Positions 14,084 through 23,459 of a DNA stretch of 36,612 bases are shown here, in pieces (positions within the stretch are counted from its first letter, which is position 1; the number at the start of each line of letters is the position of its first letter). Position numbers and translations under genes: made by a program. The stretch covers positions 1 to 36,612 of the forward strand of contig SVSD01000015.1 in NCBI GenBank assembly GCA_015064485.1, written 5' to 3'. This DNA is from Oscillospiraceae bacterium (GTDB taxonomy: Bacteria; Bacillota; Clostridia; Oscillospirales; CAG-382). The notes beneath the pieces are model-generated. The model was not told the origin of the DNA. It made no database searches and saw only the letters and a program-made list of their open reading frames with translations.

Positions 14084-15586
14084 TTAATCAATCGGCTTCA
14101 TTGTCGGGAACAACAAAACATCTCTGATTGCCGAAGAATCGGTAAAGAGCATACACATACGGTCGATACCGTAGCCGATGCCGCCCGTGGGGGGCATACC
14201 GATTTCAAGAGCATTGAGGAAGTCTTCGTCTGTGTGGTTTGCTTCTTCGTCGCCGTTTGCAAACTGTTCTTCCTGAGCCGCAAAGCGTTCTCTCTGGTCG
14301 ATGGGGTCGTTAAGTTCGGAATAAGCGTTACACATTTCCCAGCCGTTCATAAAGAATTCGAAACGCTCAACATATTCGGGATCGTCGGGCTTCTTCTTTG
14401 TGAGAGGAGAGATTTCGATAGGATGATCCATAACGAATGTGGGCTGAATAAGATGATGTTCAACAAATTCTTCGAAGAAGAGATTGAGAATGTCGCCCTT
14501 CTTGTGGCGTTCTTCATATTCAACATGATGTTCTTTTGCAACTTTTCTTGCTTCTTCAAGCGTCTTGATTTCACGGAAATCAACGCCTGAATATTTCTTT
14601 ACGGCATCCACCATTGTGATTCTTTCGAAGGGTTTGCCGAGATCCATTTCAATTCCGTTGTAAACAATAGTTGTAGTGCCGAGCACTTCGTTTGCAACAT
14701 ATCTGAAAAGATTTTCGGTAAGATCCATCATACCGTGATAATCGGTATATGCCTGATAAAGCTCCATAAGAGTAAATTCGGGATTGTGTCTTGTATCAAG
14801 GCCTTCGTTTCTGAAAACTCTGCCGATTTCATATACTCTTTCAAGACCGCCTACGATGAGTCTCTTTAAGTAAAGCTCAAGAGAAATTCTAAGCTTAAAA
14901 TCTTCATCAAGAGCATTGAAGTGAGTTTCAAAAGGACGGGCAGCGGCACCGCCTGCGTTTGAAACAAGCATAGGTGTTTCAACTTCGATAAAGCCCTGGG
15001 CGTCGAGATAGCGGCGGATAGTACTTACTATCTTTGAGCGCTTTATAAAGGTATCCTTAGCTTCGGGATTCATTACAAGGTCAAGATAACGCTGTCTGTA
15101 GCGGAGGTCTGTGTTTGTAAGACCGTGGAACTTTTCGGGGAGGGGCTTCAAGCTTTTTGTAAGGAGAGTAAGCTTTGTGGCGTGGATGGATGTTTCGCCT
15201 GTTTTCGTCTTGAAAACAGTACCGATAACACCGACATGATCGCCGATATCAAACTTTTTGAATGCCGCATAAGGTTCTTCGCCGAGAGCGTCCCTTGCAA
15301 CATAAACCTGAATTGTACCCTTAAGGTCCTGAATGTGGCAGAAAGAAGCCTTGCCCATAATGCGCTTTGACATCATTCTTCCGGCGATGGATACTTCCTT
15401 GCCTTCAAGTTCTTCGTAGTTTTCTTTTATGGTTTCACCGTGATGAGTAACATCGTATTTTGTAATTGCAAAAGGATCGTTACCGGCTTCCTGAAGAGCC
15501 GCAAGCTTTTCGCGGCGAACCTTCATAAGGGCGTTTAAATCTTCTTCCTTTTGAACATTTTGATTGTTGTTCTGGTTTTCGTTCAA
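14084..15586 (-). CDS. lysS: Lysyl-tRNA synthetase, class II
   Basis: This 500-residue cytosolic enzyme charges tRNA-Lys with lysine. The OB-fold anticodon-binding domain (about 55-160) precedes the class II catalytic core. Motif 2 is seen as [20 protein letters not shown] and motif 3 as [13 protein letters not shown] near the C-terminus. Length matches the bacterial family. It follows greA by 27 bases in a two-gene operon, a frequent order in Firmicutes. No T-box leader is present before greA. The N-terminus (first 20 residues) is Asn/Gln-rich, which is a lineage-specific extension. Confidence 0.97.
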   Translation of the reverse strand: MNENQNNNQNVQKEEDLNALMKVRREKLAALQEAGNDPFAITKYDVTHHGETIKENYEELEGKEVSIAGRMMSKRIMGKASFCHIQDLKGTIQVYVARDALGEEPYAAFKKFDIGDHVGVIGTVFKTKTGETSIHATKLTLLTKSLKPLPEKFHGLTNTDLRYRQRYLDLVMNPEAKDTFIKRSKIVSTIRRYLDAQGFIEVETPMLVSNAGGAAARPFETHFNALDEDFKLRISLELYLKRLIVGGLERVYEIGRVFRNEGLDTRHNPEFTLMELYQAYTDYHGMMDLTENLFRYVANEVLGTTTIVYNGIEMDLGKPFERITMVDAVKKYSGVDFREIKTLEEARKVAKEHHVEYEERHKKGDILNLFFEEFVEHHLIQPTFVMDHPIEISPLTKKKPDDPEYVERFEFFMNGWEMCNAYSELNDPIDQRERFAAQEEQFANGDEEANHTDEDFLNALEIGMPPTGGIGYGIDRMCMLFTDSSAIRDVLLFPTMKPID

Positions 15587-15613
15587 TTTTTTATACCGTC
15601 CTTGTGTGAAATA

Positions 15614-16096
15614 TCAGCCTCTTGCAATAGCAAGTATTCTTATTGTAATGTTTCCGCCGGGAGTTTCAACAATAAATTCTTCTCCCTGCTTTTTACCGAG
15701 AATAGCGCTTCCGACAGGGGAATCATCGGAAATTTTACCTATAAGAGGATCTGCTTCTGTGGGGCCGACGATTGTGTATTCTGCTTCTTCGTTGTCGTCA
15801 ACATAAAGGATCTTGACTTTAGATCCGATACCTGCCATATCGGTTTTTGCATTCGAGCCATCAACAACGCGAATATTTGCAAGCATAGCTTCGATGTCGG
15901 CGATGCGTTTTTCGACCTTGCCCTGTTCGTCTTTCGCTTCATCGTATTCGCTGTTTTCGGAAAGGTCACCGAAGGAGCGGGCAGTTTTAATGTTTTCAGC
16001 TACTTCTTTTCTTTTTATCGTTTTTAAGTATTCGAGTTCTTCCTGAAGTTTTTTGAGACCTTCGCTTGATACTGTAATCTGTTTAGGCTGTGCCAT
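15614..16096 (-). CDS. greA: Transcription elongation factor GreA
   Basis: This 160-residue protein has the two GreA domains. The N-terminal coiled coil (about 1-75) carries the acidic tip region (DLSENSEYDEAKDEQ) that enters the RNA polymerase secondary channel and stimulates transcript cleavage. The C-terminal FKBP-like domain (about 80-158) includes SPVGSAILGKKQGEEF. It rescues backtracked polymerase. GGAG precedes the ATG. It is first gene of the operon with lysS and has a perfect-consensus promoter. Confidence 0.96.
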   Translation of the reverse strand: MAQPKQITVSSEGLKKLQEELEYLKTIKRKEVAENIKTARSFGDLSENSEYDEAKDEQGKVEKRIADIEAMLANIRVVDGSNAKTDMAGIGSKVKILYVDDNEEAEYTIVGPTEADPLIGKISDDSPVGSAILGKKQGEEFIVETPGGNITIRILAIARG

Positions 16097-16142
16097 CTTT
16101 ATATCTCCTCTCAGAAAATAATATATCTATTGTAACTAATGT

Positions 16143-16171
16143 ATTATACCGCAGTTTTTTTGTTCTGTCAA
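16143..16171 (-). promoter_or_regulatory. Consensus sigma-A promoter of greA-lysS
   Basis: Minus strand: TTGACA (complement of 16166-16171), exactly 17 bases, TATAAT (complement of 16143-16148). Both boxes are perfect consensus, as expected for a housekeeping operon. Confidence 0.87.
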
Positions 16172-16246
16172 CCGTTTTAGGTATATATTATTGAAATATC
16201 TGTCATATTTTTAATATACCAATTTGTCGTATATTGTCCTTTAGGG

Positions 16247-16275
16247 TTGATTTTTGAGGTGCTGTGTGTTATAAT
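16247..16275 (+). promoter_or_regulatory. Predicted extended -10 promoter of dxs
   Basis: TTGATT (16247-16252), 17 bases, TATAAT (16270-16275), with a TGT directly before the -10 box (extended -10). The leader is about 57 bases. Confidence 0.8.
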
Positions 16276-16338
16276 AAATCTGTATTATAATGTAATTGAT
16301 CGAAACAATTTTTATAAATTTGAGTTAAGGACGGCAAT

Positions 16339-18216
16339 ATGTACGAAATACTTGATAAAGTCGATTCCCCGAAAGAGCTTAAGGCGTTGGGTGATAAAGA
16401 AGTATTACAATTAAATAAGGACATACGCGAGTTTTTGATTGATAATGTTACAAAAACCGGCGGTCATCTTGCATCAAATCTCGGCGCTGTTGAACTTTCC
16501 GTCGCTTTGCACAGAGTGTTTGATACCCCGAAGGACCGAATTATTTTTGATGTGGGACATCAAAGCTATGTACATAAGATCCTCACAGGAAGAAAGAGCG
16601 GTTTTGGAAAACTCCGTCATGAAGATGGACTTTCGGGTTTTACAAAACGCTCCGAAAGTGAATATGATTGTTTCGGCGCAGGACACAGCAGCACTGCAAT
16701 ATCTGCGGCTCTTGGTTTTGCCGAAGCCGACAGACTTTGCGGACGGGATAATTATACAATTGCAGTCGTCGGAGATGGTGCATTTACCGGCGGTATGGTA
16801 TATGAGGCACTCAATAATTGCCGTAAAGATCTTCGCTTAATTATCGTTCTTAATGAAAATGAAATGTCGATTTCGAAGAATGTCGGAAACCTTTCAAAGC
16901 ATATTTCCAAACTTCGTGCGACAAAGGGATATCACCGTTTTAAGAGAAACCTTTCAAAAACTTTTGATATGGTGCCGCTTGTCGGAAAACCCCTTAAAAA
17001 CGGAACCTCATATGTTAAGTCGAAATTAAAGGCGGCGGTATATAATCTCAACTTTTTCGAAAATATGGGTCTTAAATATATGGGGCCTATTGATGGTAAT
17101 GATTATTTATCACTTGAATATACTCTTGAACAGGCAAAGCTTAGAAACAGCTGTGTTCTTGTACATATAAAGACTGTGAAAGGCTTGGGTTATGACAAAG
17201 CGATGCTTGATCCCGAACAGTATCACGGTATAAGCGGATGCGACAGCGTAAAATCCTCAAACGGCAGTTTTTCCGAAAATATGGGAAAAAATCTTTGCAC
17301 TCTTGCTGAAAAGAACGATAAGATATGTGCAATTACGGCTGCTATGTGCGGCGGAACAGGGCTTGAGTGTTTTGAAAAACGCTTCCCTGGAAGAATGTTT
17401 GATGTGGGAATTGCAGAATCCCACGCCGTAACATTTTTCGCCGGACTTTCGGCGGCAGGATTAAAGCCTTGTTTTGCAGTATATTCGACATTTTTACAAA
17501 GAGCATATGATAATATACTTCACGATGTGGCTTTGCAGAATCTCGGCGGTGTATTTTTGATAGACAGATCGGGTTTTGCCCCCGAGGACGGTGCTACACA
17601 CCACGGAATCTATGATACGGCGTTTCTTTCTCAGGTAAGGGGACTTACTCTTTATGAGCCTGTCAGCTATAAGGCGTTTTATTCAATGATGAAAGAGGCA
17701 ACCGAGTCAGACGGACTTTTCGCTATCCGCTATCCGAAGGGCGGAGAGAACGAGGAAATAATAAAAGCTTTTGATATTTCGGATGATAAAGATTATAATA
17801 AGCCCTTGATGTGCGGAACGCAGGAAAACGGCAAACTTCCGGCAAATTTCATTGTAACATACGGAAGAATCACAACTGAGGCACTTTTGGCTAAAAAGAA
17901 GCTTGAAGAGATGGGAATCTGTGTCGGAATCGTTCTTCTTCAGACATTGAAGCCTCTTGAAAAGCAGATTGACGAAATAATATCTGCAATGTCAGATTCG
18001 CAAGGGAAAATTGCTTTTCTTGAAGAGGGCGTTGTGCAGGGCGGAGTTTCTATGCTTTTGCACGAGCTTATGTGTCAAAGAGGAGTTCTTGACAATAAGA
18101 AATGTAAGATATTTGCTTTAGATGGGGAAATTCCCGAACAGGCGGCACTTTCGCATATTTATAAAAAATGCGGTATTTCAAGCGAAAACATAATCTCTTT
18201 TATCTCGGAGCAGTAA
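16339..18216 (+). CDS. dxs: 1-deoxy-D-xylulose-5-phosphate synthase
   Basis: This 625-residue thiamine-diphosphate enzyme condenses pyruvate and glyceraldehyde 3-phosphate, the first step of the MEP isoprenoid pathway. The N-terminal segment has GGHLASNLG and the ThDP/Mg signature GDGAFTGGMVYEALNN (about 144-159). The pyrimidine-binding domain follows with FDVGIAESHAV and DRSGFAPEDGATHHG, then the transketolase C-terminal domain. Length is typical. It is the first gene of a short operon with tlyA, one base away. The ATG is preceded by AAGGA. Confidence 0.96.
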   Translation: MYEILDKVDSPKELKALGDKEVLQLNKDIREFLIDNVTKTGGHLASNLGAVELSVALHRVFDTPKDRIIFDVGHQSYVHKILTGRKSGFGKLRHEDGLSGFTKRSESEYDCFGAGHSSTAISAALGFAEADRLCGRDNYTIAVVGDGAFTGGMVYEALNNCRKDLRLIIVLNENEMSISKNVGNLSKHISKLRATKGYHRFKRNLSKTFDMVPLVGKPLKNGTSYVKSKLKAAVYNLNFFENMGLKYMGPIDGNDYLSLEYTLEQAKLRNSCVLVHIKTVKGLGYDKAMLDPEQYHGISGCDSVKSSNGSFSENMGKNLCTLAEKNDKICAITAAMCGGTGLECFEKRFPGRMFDVGIAESHAVTFFAGLSAAGLKPCFAVYSTFLQRAYDNILHDVALQNLGGVFLIDRSGFAPEDGATHHGIYDTAFLSQVRGLTLYEPVSYKAFYSMMKEATESDGLFAIRYPKGGENEEIIKAFDISDDKDYNKPLMCGTQENGKLPANFIVTYGRITTEALLAKKKLEEMGICVGIVLLQTLKPLEKQIDEIISAMSDSQGKIAFLEEGVVQGGVSMLLHELMCQRGVLDNKKCKIFALDGEIPEQAALSHIYKKCGISSENIISFISEQ

Positions 18217-18217
18217 G

Positions 18218-18952
18218 ATGAGAGCGGATGTTTTTCTTGTTTCAAACGGATTTTGTGAAAGCCGGCAGAGGGCAAAGAAACTTATAGAATCGGGAAGAGT
18301 GAAAGTGAACGGTGAACTTTTCGTTAAAGTATCCAAAGATATAAACGAAAACGATGCTGTTGAGGTTATTCCTTCTGAAAAATACGAATATGTAAGCCGC
18401 GGCGGATATAAGCTTGAAGCGGCACTCGACGGTTTTTATGTGGATGTTGAAAACCTTGTCGCCGCTGATATAGGCGCATCATCGGGCGGTTTTTCCGATT
18501 GCCTTTTGTGCCGTAATATAAAAAAAGTTTACGCCGTCGATTGCGGAAGCGGACAGCTTGCGTCAAAAATTGCATCTGACAGCCGCGTGGTTTCTATTGA
18601 AAACACAAATGCAAGATATATCGACGAAACTCTTTTCGGAGAAAAAGTTGATATTGCAGTAATGGACTTGTCGTTTATTTCCCAGACCCTTGTTTTTCCT
18701 GCAATTTCGAGGATACTGAAAGAGGGCGGATTGCTTGTTTCTCTTATCAAACCTCAATTTGAAGCGGGAAGAAGCGGAGTAGGTAAAAACGGAATTGTCA
18801 AAAACGAGAAGGTACGGAAAGAGGCAGTGCAAAAAGTTATAGAAAACGCAAAGCTTTTCGGGCTTGTTTCAAGAGGAGTTATCGAATCACCCATAAAAGG
18901 TGGCGATGGAAATACCGAATATCTTACGGTTTTTGATTTTAAAGGTGTTTGA
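18218..18952 (+). CDS. tlyA: TlyA-family rRNA 2'-O-methyltransferase / hemolysin A homologue
   Basis: This 244-residue protein combines an N-terminal S4 RNA-binding domain (about 1-60, with SRQRAKKLIESGRVKVNG) and an FtsJ-like methyltransferase domain with the SAM-binding DIGASSGGFSDCLL (about residues 86-99). TlyA proteins methylate ribosomal RNA; in Gram-positives the gene typically follows dxs, as here, and the name hemolysin is historical. One base separates it from dxs. The usual next genes nadK, argR and recN are absent: a terminator and an unrelated small gene follow. Confidence 0.93.
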   Translation: MRADVFLVSNGFCESRQRAKKLIESGRVKVNGELFVKVSKDINENDAVEVIPSEKYEYVSRGGYKLEAALDGFYVDVENLVAADIGASSGGFSDCLLCRNIKKVYAVDCGSGQLASKIASDSRVVSIENTNARYIDETLFGEKVDIAVMDLSFISQTLVFPAISRILKEGGLLVSLIKPQFEAGRSGVGKNGIVKNEKVRKEAVQKVIENAKLFGLVSRGVIESPIKGGDGNTEYLTVFDFKGV

Positions 18953-18963
18953 ACAAAATATAA

Positions 18964-18999
18964 AAGACGGTTTGTCGAAAGTTGTTGACAAACCGTCTT
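18964..18999 (+). terminator. Terminator of dxs-tlyA
   Basis: AAGACGGTTTGTC (18964-18976) and GACAAACCGTCTT (18987-18999) form a 13-bp stem with a 10-base loop, followed by CTTTAATAT. The right arm contains most of the -35 box of the next gene. Confidence 0.82.
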
Positions 19000-19013
19000 C
19001 TTTAATATATAAT
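18985..19013 (+). promoter_or_regulatory. Consensus promoter of the small membrane-protein gene, inside the tlyA terminator
   Basis: TTGACA (18985-18990), exactly 17 bases, TATAAT (19008-19013). The -35 box overlaps the right arm of the terminator stem. Confidence 0.82.
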
Positions 19014-19059
19014 TGTATTATCGTCGTATGGCGAAAACATATTGAAAGGTGAAACAAAA

Positions 19060-19344
19060 ATGGATAACAATTTTGAAAACAACACAGTTGTTCAGCAGAA
19101 AAAGAGTGCTATTCCTATGATTTCTCTCATTTTGGGTATCGTAGGTTTCTTCTTTAATCCTTTGTGGATTTTTAGCGGTGTTGCAATCGGTCTTGGTATT
19201 GCGGGTCTTGTAAAGAAGCTTGGCAAGGGTCTTTCTATCGCAGGTCTTTGCGTTGGTATCGCATCTCTTTTGGCTCAGATGATGGGAGATTTTCTCATTA
19301 CTCTTTGCACAATGGGTCTTGGCTTCTTTGTTTTCTTTTTCTAA
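19060..19344 (+). CDS. Small two-helix membrane protein, DUF4190-like
   Basis: This 94-residue protein has a polar Asn/Gln-rich N-terminus and two to three hydrophobic segments, with ISLILGIVGFFF and GLSIAGLCVGIASLL resembling DUF4190-type repeats of glycine-rich membrane helices. Function is unknown. The ATG at 19060 was chosen over a TTG at 19042, since AAAGGTGA lies about 8 bases upstream. It has its own consensus promoter and terminator. Confidence 0.7.
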   Translation: MDNNFENNTVVQQKKSAIPMISLILGIVGFFFNPLWIFSGVAIGLGIAGLVKKLGKGLSIAGLCVGIASLLAQMMGDFLITLCTMGLGFFVFFF

Positions 19345-19363
19345 GATTTATAACAAGCTACAT

Positions 19364-19390
19364 AAAAAGCAGGGTTTACCTGCTTTTTTG
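19364..19390 (+). terminator. Terminator of the small membrane-protein gene
   Basis: AAAAAGCAGG (19364-19373), five-base loop, CCTGCTTTTT (19379-19388) followed by T. Confidence 0.88.
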
Positions 19391-19408
19391 CTTTTATTAT
19401 AAAAAATC

Positions 19409-19433
19409 CGGGCAGAGTATAAAACTCTGCCCG
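19409..19433 (-). terminator. Terminator of the hydrogenase operon
   Basis: CGGGCAGAGT (19409-19418) and ACTCTGCCCG (19424-19433) form a perfect 10-bp stem. The minus strand continues GATTTTTTATAAT, 14 bases past the hydA stop. Confidence 0.9.
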
Positions 19434-19446
19434 ATATTATTTTAAA

Positions 19447-21183
19447 TTATTTGCCTCTCTTAACATACGAAGTGTGGAGAACTTCATGGGCTTTATGAGA
19501 GCCTGCCTTTTCGAAATATTCATTATAGAGCATTTCAACTTCGGGATTCTTGTGAGATTCACGAAGGGGCATATCCTTGTCCGCATCGTAAAGAACCTTT
19601 GCTCTTATTGCCTTGAGGTCTGTATAGTTTCTCATAGACATAGGCTGTACAGGCTGACCGCCGCCGTTTACACAGCCGCCGGGACAAGCCATAACTTCCA
19701 TAAAGTCGATGTTTTCTTCGCCGTTTTTTATACCTTCAAGAACCTTCTTTGCATTTGCGGTTCCGCTTACTACAGCAACATTTACTGTGTGATCGCCGAG
19801 CTTGTAGGAAGCCTTCTTGATGCCTTCTGTTCCTCTTACATCGCAAAGCTCAAGTTTGTCAAGCTTGACGCCGAGAGTTGCAGCAGCAGTTCTGAGTGCT
19901 GCTTCCATAACACCGCCTGTAGCACCGAAGATGGCACCTGCACCCGAACCTGTCTTAAAGGGGCTGTCGAAGTCTTCATCGGGAAGTGTTGTAAAGCTGA
20001 TACCTGCTTTTTCGATCATTTTTGCAAGTTCTCTTGTTGTGATTGCAACATCAACATCAGGAACACCTGCAGCGTTCTGATGATCTCTCTGTACTTCGAA
20101 TTTCTTTGCAGTACAGGGAATAACCGATACAAAGAAGATATCCTTGGGATCAAGACCCATCTTTTCAGCAAAGTATGTCTTGTAAAGTGCACCGAACATC
20201 TGCTGAGGAGATTTACAGGAAGAAAGATTGTCTGTAAATTCGGGGAAGTAGTGCTCGCAATACTTGATCCATCCGGGTGAGCAGGATGTGATAAGAGGAA
20301 GCTTGCCGCCTGTTGTAAATCTTGTGAGGAATTCGTTTGCTTCTTCAACGATTGTGAGGTCGGCGGTAAGATTCATATTGTAAACGCCGTCAAATCCGAG
20401 GCGCTTGATTGCCGCTACCATCTTGCCTTCAACATCGGTGCCGGGTTCCATACCGAAGCATTCACCAAGAGTTGCACGGATCGAGGGAGCTGCACATATT
20501 GCAACATGCTTTGTGGGATCGGAAAGAGCATCCCAGACCTTCTGTGTATCATCCTTTTCTCTGAGTGCGCCTGTAGGACAAGCTACGATACACTGGCCGC
20601 AGCCGATGCAGGGAGATTCGGACAAAGACTTATCAAAAGCACATCCGATGTGAGTATCAAAACCTCTGTCGTTTGCGCCGATAACACCTACTGCCTGGTT
20701 GTGTGTACAAACAGCAACACAACGGCGGCAAAGGATACATTTGTTGTTGTCACGAACGATATAAGGAGTTGTTTCTTCGATATCAAATTTGTTGGTTTCG
20801 CCTGCAAAGTGGTACTGATCGGTAACACCGTATTCTTTACAGTACTGCTGAAGTTCGCACTTCTGGTTCTTTTCACAGGAGAGACAGGACATATCGTGAT
20901 CCGAAAGCATAAGTTCAAGATTGAGCTTTCTTGCCTTCTGTACGGCGGGAGTATTTGTGAAAATTTCCATACCTTCTGCGACCGGCTGAACACAAGCAGC
21001 AGCAAGTGTTCTTGCGCCCTTTATCTCAACAAGACAAAGACGGCATGCACCGATGGCGTTGATGTCCTTCATAAAACATAATGTCGGAATATTTATAGAT
21101 GCTTCACGGCAGGCTTCGAGAACTGTGGCATTCTTGTCAACAGTATATTCTCTGCCGTTGATTTTTACATTAACTGTAGCCAA
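19447..21183 (-). CDS. hydA: NADH-dependent [FeFe] hydrogenase, catalytic subunit HydA
   Basis: This 578-residue cytosolic protein is the H2-forming subunit of a trimeric, probably electron-bifurcating hydrogenase. Domains: 2Fe-2S ferredoxin (C36, C47, C50, C64), His-Cys 4Fe-4S site (H96, C100, C103, C109), two 4Fe-4S clusters (C149/C152/C155/C159 and C192/C195/C198/C202), then the H-cluster domain and C-terminal small-subunit region. H-cluster motifs read TSCSPGW (299-305), IPCTAKK (355-361) and EVMACPGGCVNGGGQP (496-511). The first differs from canonical TSCCP by Ser at the second Cys, and the second has Ile for the usual Met. It is the last of ten genes and follows hydB by 17 bases. Confidence 0.95.
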   Translation of the reverse strand: MATVNVKINGREYTVDKNATVLEACREASINIPTLCFMKDINAIGACRLCLVEIKGARTLAAACVQPVAEGMEIFTNTPAVQKARKLNLELMLSDHDMSCLSCEKNQKCELQQYCKEYGVTDQYHFAGETNKFDIEETTPYIVRDNNKCILCRRCVAVCTHNQAVGVIGANDRGFDTHIGCAFDKSLSESPCIGCGQCIVACPTGALREKDDTQKVWDALSDPTKHVAICAAPSIRATLGECFGMEPGTDVEGKMVAAIKRLGFDGVYNMNLTADLTIVEEANEFLTRFTTGGKLPLITSCSPGWIKYCEHYFPEFTDNLSSCKSPQQMFGALYKTYFAEKMGLDPKDIFFVSVIPCTAKKFEVQRDHQNAAGVPDVDVAITTRELAKMIEKAGISFTTLPDEDFDSPFKTGSGAGAIFGATGGVMEAALRTAAATLGVKLDKLELCDVRGTEGIKKASYKLGDHTVNVAVVSGTANAKKVLEGIKNGEENIDFMEVMACPGGCVNGGGQPVQPMSMRNYTDLKAIRAKVLYDADKDMPLRESHKNPEVEMLYNEYFEKAGSHKAHEVLHTSYVKRGK

Positions 21184-21200
21184 AGTGAGATTCCCCTTTC

Positions 21201-23006
21201 TTATTTCTTGATGATTGCACCGAACTTACATTTTTCGATACAAGCACCGCACTTGATACACTTGTTAACATCGATAACATGAGGATTCTTGACAGAACCT
21301 GTGATTGCGCCGACGGGACATACTCTTGCACATGCGGTACAGCCCTTACATTTGTCTTCGATGATTTCAAAGTGCATAAGGTTCTTACATACGCCTGCAG
21401 GACACTTCTTGTCGCGGACATGAGCCACATATTCGTCACGGAAATAACGCAAAGTGGAAAGAACAGGGTTGGGCGCTGTCTGACCGAGACCGCAAAGGGC
21501 GGTAGACTTGATGTGATAGCAAAGCTCTTCGAGCTTGTCTATATCTTCCATTTCGCCGTTGCCGGCGATTATCTTGTCAAGAAGTTCGAGAAGTCTCTTT
21601 GTGCCGATACGGCAGGGAGTACATTTACCGCAGGATTCATCAACAGTAAAGTCGAGGAAGAAACGGGCAATGTCAACCATACAAGTGGATTCATCCATTA
21701 CGATAAGACCGCCGGATCCCATCATAGAACCGATGGAAAGGAGGGAATCGTAATCAATGGGAGTATCGATAAGGGAAGCGGGGATACATCCGCCGGAAGG
21801 ACCGCCGGTCTGCGCAGCCTTGAACTTTTTACCGTTGGGGATACCTCCGCCGATTTCTTCAACAACTTCGCGAAGGGTTGTACCCATAGGAACTTCAACA
21901 AGACCTGTATTTACGATCTTGCCGCCGAGGGCAAATACTTTTGTACCCTTTGATTTTTCAGTACCGATAGATGCGAACCATTCGGGACCGTTGAGGATTA
22001 TCTGGCAGATATTTGCATATGTTTCAACATTGTTGAGAACCGTAGGTCTGTCGAAAAGGCCCTTAACTGCGGGGAAGGGAGGACGGGGCTTGGGTTCGCC
22101 GCGCTTACCTTCGATAGATGTCATAAGAGCAGTTTCTTCGCCGCAAACAAACGCACCTGCACCGAAGCGGAGTTCAATATCAAAATCAAAGCCTGTTCCG
22201 AAGATGTCCTTGCCGAGAAGTCCGTATTCGCGAGCCTGCTTGATTGCGATTTCAAGTCTGTGGATAGCGATAGGATATTCAGCTCTTACATAGATAAAGC
22301 CCTGAGATGCGCCGATAGCGTAACCGGCGATTGCCATAGCTTCAAGAACTGCATGAGGGTCGCCTTCAAGTACCGAACGGTCCATAAATGCTCCGGGGTC
22401 GCCTTCGTCGGCGTTACAAGCAACATATTTCTGACCGCCGTCCTGAACAAGATCCTTTGCAAGCTGCCATTTTCTTCCTGTAGGGAAGCCGGCACCGCCT
22501 CGACCTCTGAGTCCGGATGCAAGGACAGTATTTATAACATCATCGGGAGTCATTTCCTTGAGAGCCTTTGCAAGAGCAAAGTAACCGTCGCGAGCTATGT
22601 ATTCATCAATGCTTTCGGGGTTGATAACACCGCAGTTACGAAGAGCAATTCTCTGCTGCTTCTTGTAGAAAGCGGTATCGTTAAGAGAAGAATGACCTTC
22701 TTCTGCTTCTTCAGAATCAGCTTTGTCATTATAAACAAGGCGTTCAACGATACGGCCTTTCAAAAGATGTTCTTCAACGATTTCGTGAATATCATCAGTT
22801 GTAACTCTGCTGTAGAAAGTTCCTTCGGGATAGATTATCATGATCGGGCCGAGAGCACAAAGGCCGAAACAACCTGTCTGTACTATTTTAACTTCCTCGT
22901 CAAGACCCATGACTTTAAGCTCTTCGGCGAGCTTTTCACGAATTGCGACACTTCCGGAAGATGTACAACCGGTACCGCCGCACACAAGTACATGTGAACG
23001 AATCAT
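21201..23006 (-). CDS. hydB: Hydrogenase flavoprotein subunit HydB (NuoF-like)
   Basis: This 601-residue subunit oxidises or reduces NAD(H) through FMN. An N-terminal thioredoxin-like 2Fe-2S domain (C9, C14, C46, C50) is followed by the NuoF core, with the NADH/FMN signatures GLRGRGGAGFPTGRKW, NADEGDPGAFMDR and GAGAFVCGEETAL. A 4Fe-4S site follows (ESCGKCTPCRIG). At the C-terminus sits a two-cluster ferredoxin domain (CKGCTACARVCP and CIKCGACIEKC), a hallmark of HydB/HndC proteins absent from complex I NuoF. It is the presumed site of flavin-based bifurcation between NADH and ferredoxin. It lies between the 2Fe-2S protein gene (15-base gap) and hydA. Confidence 0.95.
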   Translation of the reverse strand: MIRSHVLVCGGTGCTSSGSVAIREKLAEELKVMGLDEEVKIVQTGCFGLCALGPIMIIYPEGTFYSRVTTDDIHEIVEEHLLKGRIVERLVYNDKADSEEAEEGHSSLNDTAFYKKQQRIALRNCGVINPESIDEYIARDGYFALAKALKEMTPDDVINTVLASGLRGRGGAGFPTGRKWQLAKDLVQDGGQKYVACNADEGDPGAFMDRSVLEGDPHAVLEAMAIAGYAIGASQGFIYVRAEYPIAIHRLEIAIKQAREYGLLGKDIFGTGFDFDIELRFGAGAFVCGEETALMTSIEGKRGEPKPRPPFPAVKGLFDRPTVLNNVETYANICQIILNGPEWFASIGTEKSKGTKVFALGGKIVNTGLVEVPMGTTLREVVEEIGGGIPNGKKFKAAQTGGPSGGCIPASLIDTPIDYDSLLSIGSMMGSGGLIVMDESTCMVDIARFFLDFTVDESCGKCTPCRIGTKRLLELLDKIIAGNGEMEDIDKLEELCYHIKSTALCGLGQTAPNPVLSTLRYFRDEYVAHVRDKKCPAGVCKNLMHFEIIEDKCKGCTACARVCPVGAITGSVKNPHVIDVNKCIKCGACIEKCKFGAIIKK

Positions 23007-23021
23007 ATTATTTCCTCCTGA

Positions 23022-23399
23022 TTACTTTGCGATATTAGTAGAGCTTACTGTGTATTCGCTGATAACAGAACCGCCCTTGATATGCTTTTCAATAACTTCT
23101 TTAGCTTTTTCGGGTGTCATATTTACATATGTAACCTTTTCTTTGCCGTTTTCGAAGATTTCAACAACAGGTTCATACTGACAGATGCCGATACATCCTG
23201 TCTGTGTAACCGTAACCTTGCCTCCGAGATTTTCTGCGTTTACTGCTTCAACAAAAGCGTTAAGTACAGGTCTTGCGCCTGCAGTGATTCCGCAGGTAGC
23301 CATGCCGACAACGATGCGGATATCGCCTTCTGTTGTACGAACAGCAATTTTATCCTGCATCTTTGCTTTGATCGCCATAAGCTCTTCAAGTGTCTTCAT
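23022..23399 (-). CDS. Thioredoxin-like 2Fe-2S ferredoxin protein (HndB-like)
   Basis: This 125-residue protein has a thioredoxin-like [2Fe-2S] fold, with cysteines in GMATCG and TGCIGICQYEP. It resembles HndB of tetrameric NADP-reducing hydrogenases and the free-standing 2Fe-2S proteins next to hydB in clostridia. It likely shuttles electrons or assists assembly in the complex. AAAGGAAT precedes the ATG. A 60-base gap separates it from the upstream HATPase gene. Confidence 0.87.
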   Translation of the reverse strand: MKTLEELMAIKAKMQDKIAVRTTEGDIRIVVGMATCGITAGARPVLNAFVEAVNAENLGGKVTVTQTGCIGICQYEPVVEIFENGKEKVTYVNMTPEKAKEVIEKHIKGGSVISEYTVSSTNIAK

Positions 23400-23459
23400 A
23401 GTTTTTATTCCTTTCTCAATTTAAAATTTTACAAATTAAGTTTGCCATAACGGCGGGGG

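Noticed and set aside
16097-16142. T-box or riboswitch leader before greA-lysS
   Set aside because: The predicted leader is too short and lacks the T-box sequence and a specifier hairpin.
19474-20280. Long plus-strand open frame opposite hydA
   Set aside because: It is antisense to a fully recognisable hydrogenase, has no initiation signal and matches no family.
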